16,812 nt of DNA from Candidatus Zhuqueibacterota bacterium 4572_119 (GTDB taxonomy: Bacteria; Zhuqueibacterota; Zhuqueibacteria; Thermofontimicrobiales; Thermofontimicrobiaceae), in the NCBI GenBank assembly GCA_002084535.1, contig NBLI01000010.1:1-16812 (forward strand). The letters run 5' to 3'. Each line of letters opens with the position of its first letter. Position 1 is the first letter of the stretch. Positions 14,934 to 16,812 of the stretch are shown one piece after another. The translations under genes and the position numbers were made by a program. Below the pieces are notes generated by a model, which was not told the DNA's origin, did not search any database, and saw only the letters and a program-made list of their open reading frames with translations.

Positions 14934-15428
14934 TTGAGAATTGGATTGTATCCCGGAACCTTTGATCCGATAACAAACGGTCATCTCGATATTATCGAAA
15001 GAGCAACTTTGCTATTTGACAAAGTGATTGTAGCTGTAACAACAAACCCCTCGAAAGCTCCATTATTTGATATTCGAAACAGGGAGGAAATGATAAGGGG
15101 CTCAATTCAAAAATTTACTAATGTTGAAGTTGAGGGTTTTGATGAGCTGCTGGTGGAATATGCGATTAGAAAAAAGGCAACAGCAATAATACGCGGTTTG
15201 AGAGCGATCTCTGATTTTGAATTTGAATTTCAAATGGCACTATTTAACCGAAAGCTTTCTGAAAAATTGGTCACAGTTTTTTTAATGCCCAACGAAAAAT
15301 ATACTTATTTAAATTCAACGATTGTGCGGGAGGTTGCGAGCTTTAAAGGAGATGTAAGCCGATTTGTACCAGAGATAGTAAATATAAGATTAATGGAAAA
15401 ATTTAAAAAAGCCAAAGAGGAATCATAG
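14934..15428 (+). CDS. coaD: Phosphopantetheine adenylyltransferase
   Basis: CoaD (PPAT) transfers AMP from ATP to 4'-phosphopantetheine, the penultimate step of coenzyme A synthesis. The 164 residues match the family. Key elements: GLYPGTFDPITNGHLDII with the nucleotidyltransferase (T/H)xGH motif NGH, the RGLRAISDFEFEFQMALFNRKL substrate-site block, and TYLNSTIVREVASFKGDVSRFVP with the second (S/T)S/TxxR-type ATP motif. All are intact. It follows rsmD by 1 nt and is likely translationally coupled. Confidence 0.97.
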   Translation: MRIGLYPGTFDPITNGHLDIIERATLLFDKVIVAVTTNPSKAPLFDIRNREEMIRGSIQKFTNVEVEGFDELLVEYAIRKKATAIIRGLRAISDFEFEFQMALFNRKLSEKLVTVFLMPNEKYTYLNSTIVREVASFKGDVSRFVPEIVNIRLMEKFKKAKEES

Positions 15429-15433
15429 GTGTG

Positions 15434-16564
15434 ATGATGGAAAATATTGGACTCAATAGTGAAATCCAGGCGGGTGGAAAAACTTTTCATGTTCAAACGC
15501 AATATTTGGAAGCGGATAAAAAAATCACCGCAAATGTTTTTGAGGATGGCAGGCTTCTTACGGGCAAGTCTGTCGAGGTCGTTTCAGAAACACCAGCGCC
15601 GGAAATGAAAGTTTTACTTAACCGGTTGCACCGCGAAACGAGTAATGAAATTGAAATGTTGTTTTACATTTCAGATAAAGTCAGGACAATTCAACATTCA
15701 ATATCAAATAATAAGTTGGGCTTGGTTTTTCTTAAGAAAAACTTATACGATGAAGCAATAAGGGAATTTCAAAGCGCGCTGGATATCGATCCTGGATTTA
15801 TGGAAGCATACAGTAACCTGGGAAAAGCATATTTAAAAAAGAAAATGCTTCAGCAGGCAAAAGAAATATTTGAACAAGGGATAAAAAACAATTCGTTATA
15901 CCCGGATTTTCATAACAACCTTGGATTTACTCATTATTTGTTGAACGACATGAAAGACGCGGTGCAAGGATTGTTAAAAGCGCTGGAAATAAATCCGGAA
16001 TATACCGACGCACAGTTAAATTTGTGTATCGTTTATTTAAAGTCCATTGTTGATGACAATTTTGATAAATCGTTACCCCCTAAAATAGAAAGAATGAATA
16101 ATACTAAAGAATTGCTGGGAAAAATTCTGGAGAAAGATAGTATTTATAAACCTGAATATATAACAAAGGCGTTGGAACGAATCGAGGAAAATGATTATCA
16201 AAAAGCACATGAAGCGCTTGAGTTATGCCAGGCTGATCCGGACTTGACCTTTGACTTGGAAATCGAAAACGAATTTTATTTGAATTTTATGTTTGGAGGA
16301 AAAGGAAAAGACGATAGCTACATCCAGAATTATACTGATCAACTGACAGCAATGATTGAAAAATATCCGGAATTTCCTGATTTAAGAAATAGCCTTGGAA
16401 TAGCCAACCTGATTCAATGCAGGAATTTATTTTTAAACGCTTTGGAAGAATTCCGGAGCGCGTTGAAGATTAATCCAGGTTATAAAAAAGCGGCGAAAAA
16501 TCTCAAGCTCGCTGAAAATGATGGCAAGGGATTTTTAATACTATTGAGAGCGATATTAAAATAA
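15434..16564 (+). CDS. TPR protein with an uncharacterised N-terminal domain
   Basis: The 376-residue protein has two parts. Residues 1-88 form a compact domain with GGKTFHVQTQYL, KITANVFEDGRLLTGK and a helical LNRLHRETSNEIEMLFYI segment. Similar N-termini occur, as far as I recall, on other bacterial TPR proteins of unknown role. Residues about 92-205 hold three tetratricopeptide repeats with clear A/G/Y patterns (LGLVFLKKNLYDEAIREFQSAL; LGKAYLKKKMLQQAKEIFEQGI; LGFTHYLLNDMKDAVQGLLKAL). A further TPR pair (about 310-362) precedes a short basic hydrophobic tail. There is no signal peptide, so it is probably a cytoplasmic scaffold. The start could be GTG 15431, ATG 15434 or ATG 15437; GAGGA at 15418-15422 serves all three. 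No function can be assigned. Confidence 0.8.
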   Translation: MMENIGLNSEIQAGGKTFHVQTQYLEADKKITANVFEDGRLLTGKSVEVVSETPAPEMKVLLNRLHRETSNEIEMLFYISDKVRTIQHSISNNKLGLVFLKKNLYDEAIREFQSALDIDPGFMEAYSNLGKAYLKKKMLQQAKEIFEQGIKNNSLYPDFHNNLGFTHYLLNDMKDAVQGLLKALEINPEYTDAQLNLCIVYLKSIVDDNFDKSLPPKIERMNNTKELLGKILEKDSIYKPEYITKALERIEENDYQKAHEALELCQADPDLTFDLEIENEFYLNFMFGGKGKDDSYIQNYTDQLTAMIEKYPEFPDLRNSLGIANLIQCRNLFLNALEEFRSALKINPGYKKAAKNLKLAENDGKGFLILLRAILK

Positions 16565-16812
16565 GCAGATAGCAATCGAAATCTCATATACAATTTATTG
16601 TATTTAATACGCGGGCTATTAGATCAAAAACAATTAGCCCGGATTCCTTAACATCGGAATAGTGTCACATCGATGCCGAAGACATGGTCTGTTTCTAATA
16701 ATAGCAGCAGTCCAGGTTATAGAACAAAAATTTAATTCCAATACAACCCCACCTTTCCTGCGTTTTGCCTCTTTTGCGTATGGTTGTTTCTTTGTCTAAT
16801 GGTATAATTTTT
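16565..16812. other. Gene-free right edge
   Basis: All frames are short and have no recognisable domain. It begins with two hairpin sequences (listed separately). Further right is a C/T-rich stretch (about 16746-16800, with TGCGTTTTGCCTCTTTTGCG) and a perfect TATAAT at 16803-16808 without a matching -35 at the usual distance. A following gene may start beyond the window. Confidence 0.4.
16588..16641 (+). terminator. Tandem hairpins after the TPR gene, possible terminator
   Basis: ATACAAT-TT-ATTGTAT (16588-16603) is a perfect AT-rich dyad 23 nt after the stop. Just downstream, CGGGCTA (16612-16618) pairs with TAGCCCG (16635-16641) across a 16-nt loop. Neither has a T-run behind it, so this is not a classical intrinsic terminator, but two dyads directly after an operon's last gene suggest an end-of-transcript structure. 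Confidence 0.4.

Noticed and set aside
16642..16812. Small peptide genes or a tRNA at the right edge
   Set aside because: Frames on both strands are at most about 38 codons with no ribosome site or domain, and no cloverleaf or TTC-loop was found.
1..16812. CRISPR array, insertion sequence, prophage or integrated element
   Set aside because: No regularly spaced repeats, transposase, integrase or terminal repeats were seen; codon and base use look uniform.

Overview
The window is low-GC bacterial DNA with mostly core-type genes packed on the + strand. One truncated gene on the - strand fills the left edge. The organism is Gram-negative: an outer-membrane patatin/POTRA/barrel protein and a PilMN(O)-type pilus platform are encoded here. 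The gene mix, the TTG starts and TTGAC...TAnnTT promoters point loosely to the FCB superphylum (Calditrichota/KSB1/Marinimicrobia-like). That assignment rests on general resemblance, not on a marker-gene comparison.

Layout: (1) 1-2274, minus strand: the N-terminal 758 residues of a secreted patatin-like phospholipase with three POTRA-like repeats and the start of a BamA-type barrel. (2) 2275-2500: divergent intergenic region with a good promoter for bioY. (3) 2501-3100: bioY, a biotin transporter subunit. (4) 3282-5460: a BadF-type amino-sugar kinase and anmK, 1 nt apart, a peptidoglycan-recycling pair. (5) 5542-7816: SAM methyltransferase, ftsE and ftsX, almost without gaps; FtsEX couples the divisome to peptidoglycan hydrolases. 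(6) 8011-11237: hrcA-grpE-dnaJ-comEA; dnaK is not in the cluster and no CIRCE operator is visible. (7) 11274-14345: a pseudopilin-like protein, PilM-like, PilN-like and PilO-like sequence, a type IV pilus or type II secretion assembly platform. The PilO-like part lies in a different frame from the PilN-like part, with an A7 run at the junction. (8) 14369-16564: rsmD, coaD and a TPR protein with an uncharacterised N-terminal domain. (9) 16565-16812: no gene, two hairpin-forming sequences.

Cell-envelope functions recur: outer-membrane phospholipase, peptidoglycan recycling, FtsEX and the pilus platform. ComEA beside pseudopilin and PilMN(O) genes suggests, but does not prove, a DNA-uptake or competence role. 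No tRNA, rRNA, CRISPR array, insertion sequence or phage gene was seen. The points most worth a second look are the PilN/PilO frame break at the A7 run, the comEA-pseudopilin-pilM-pilN/O cluster, the three-POTRA patatin and the in-frame ftsE-TAA-TTG-ftsX junction.
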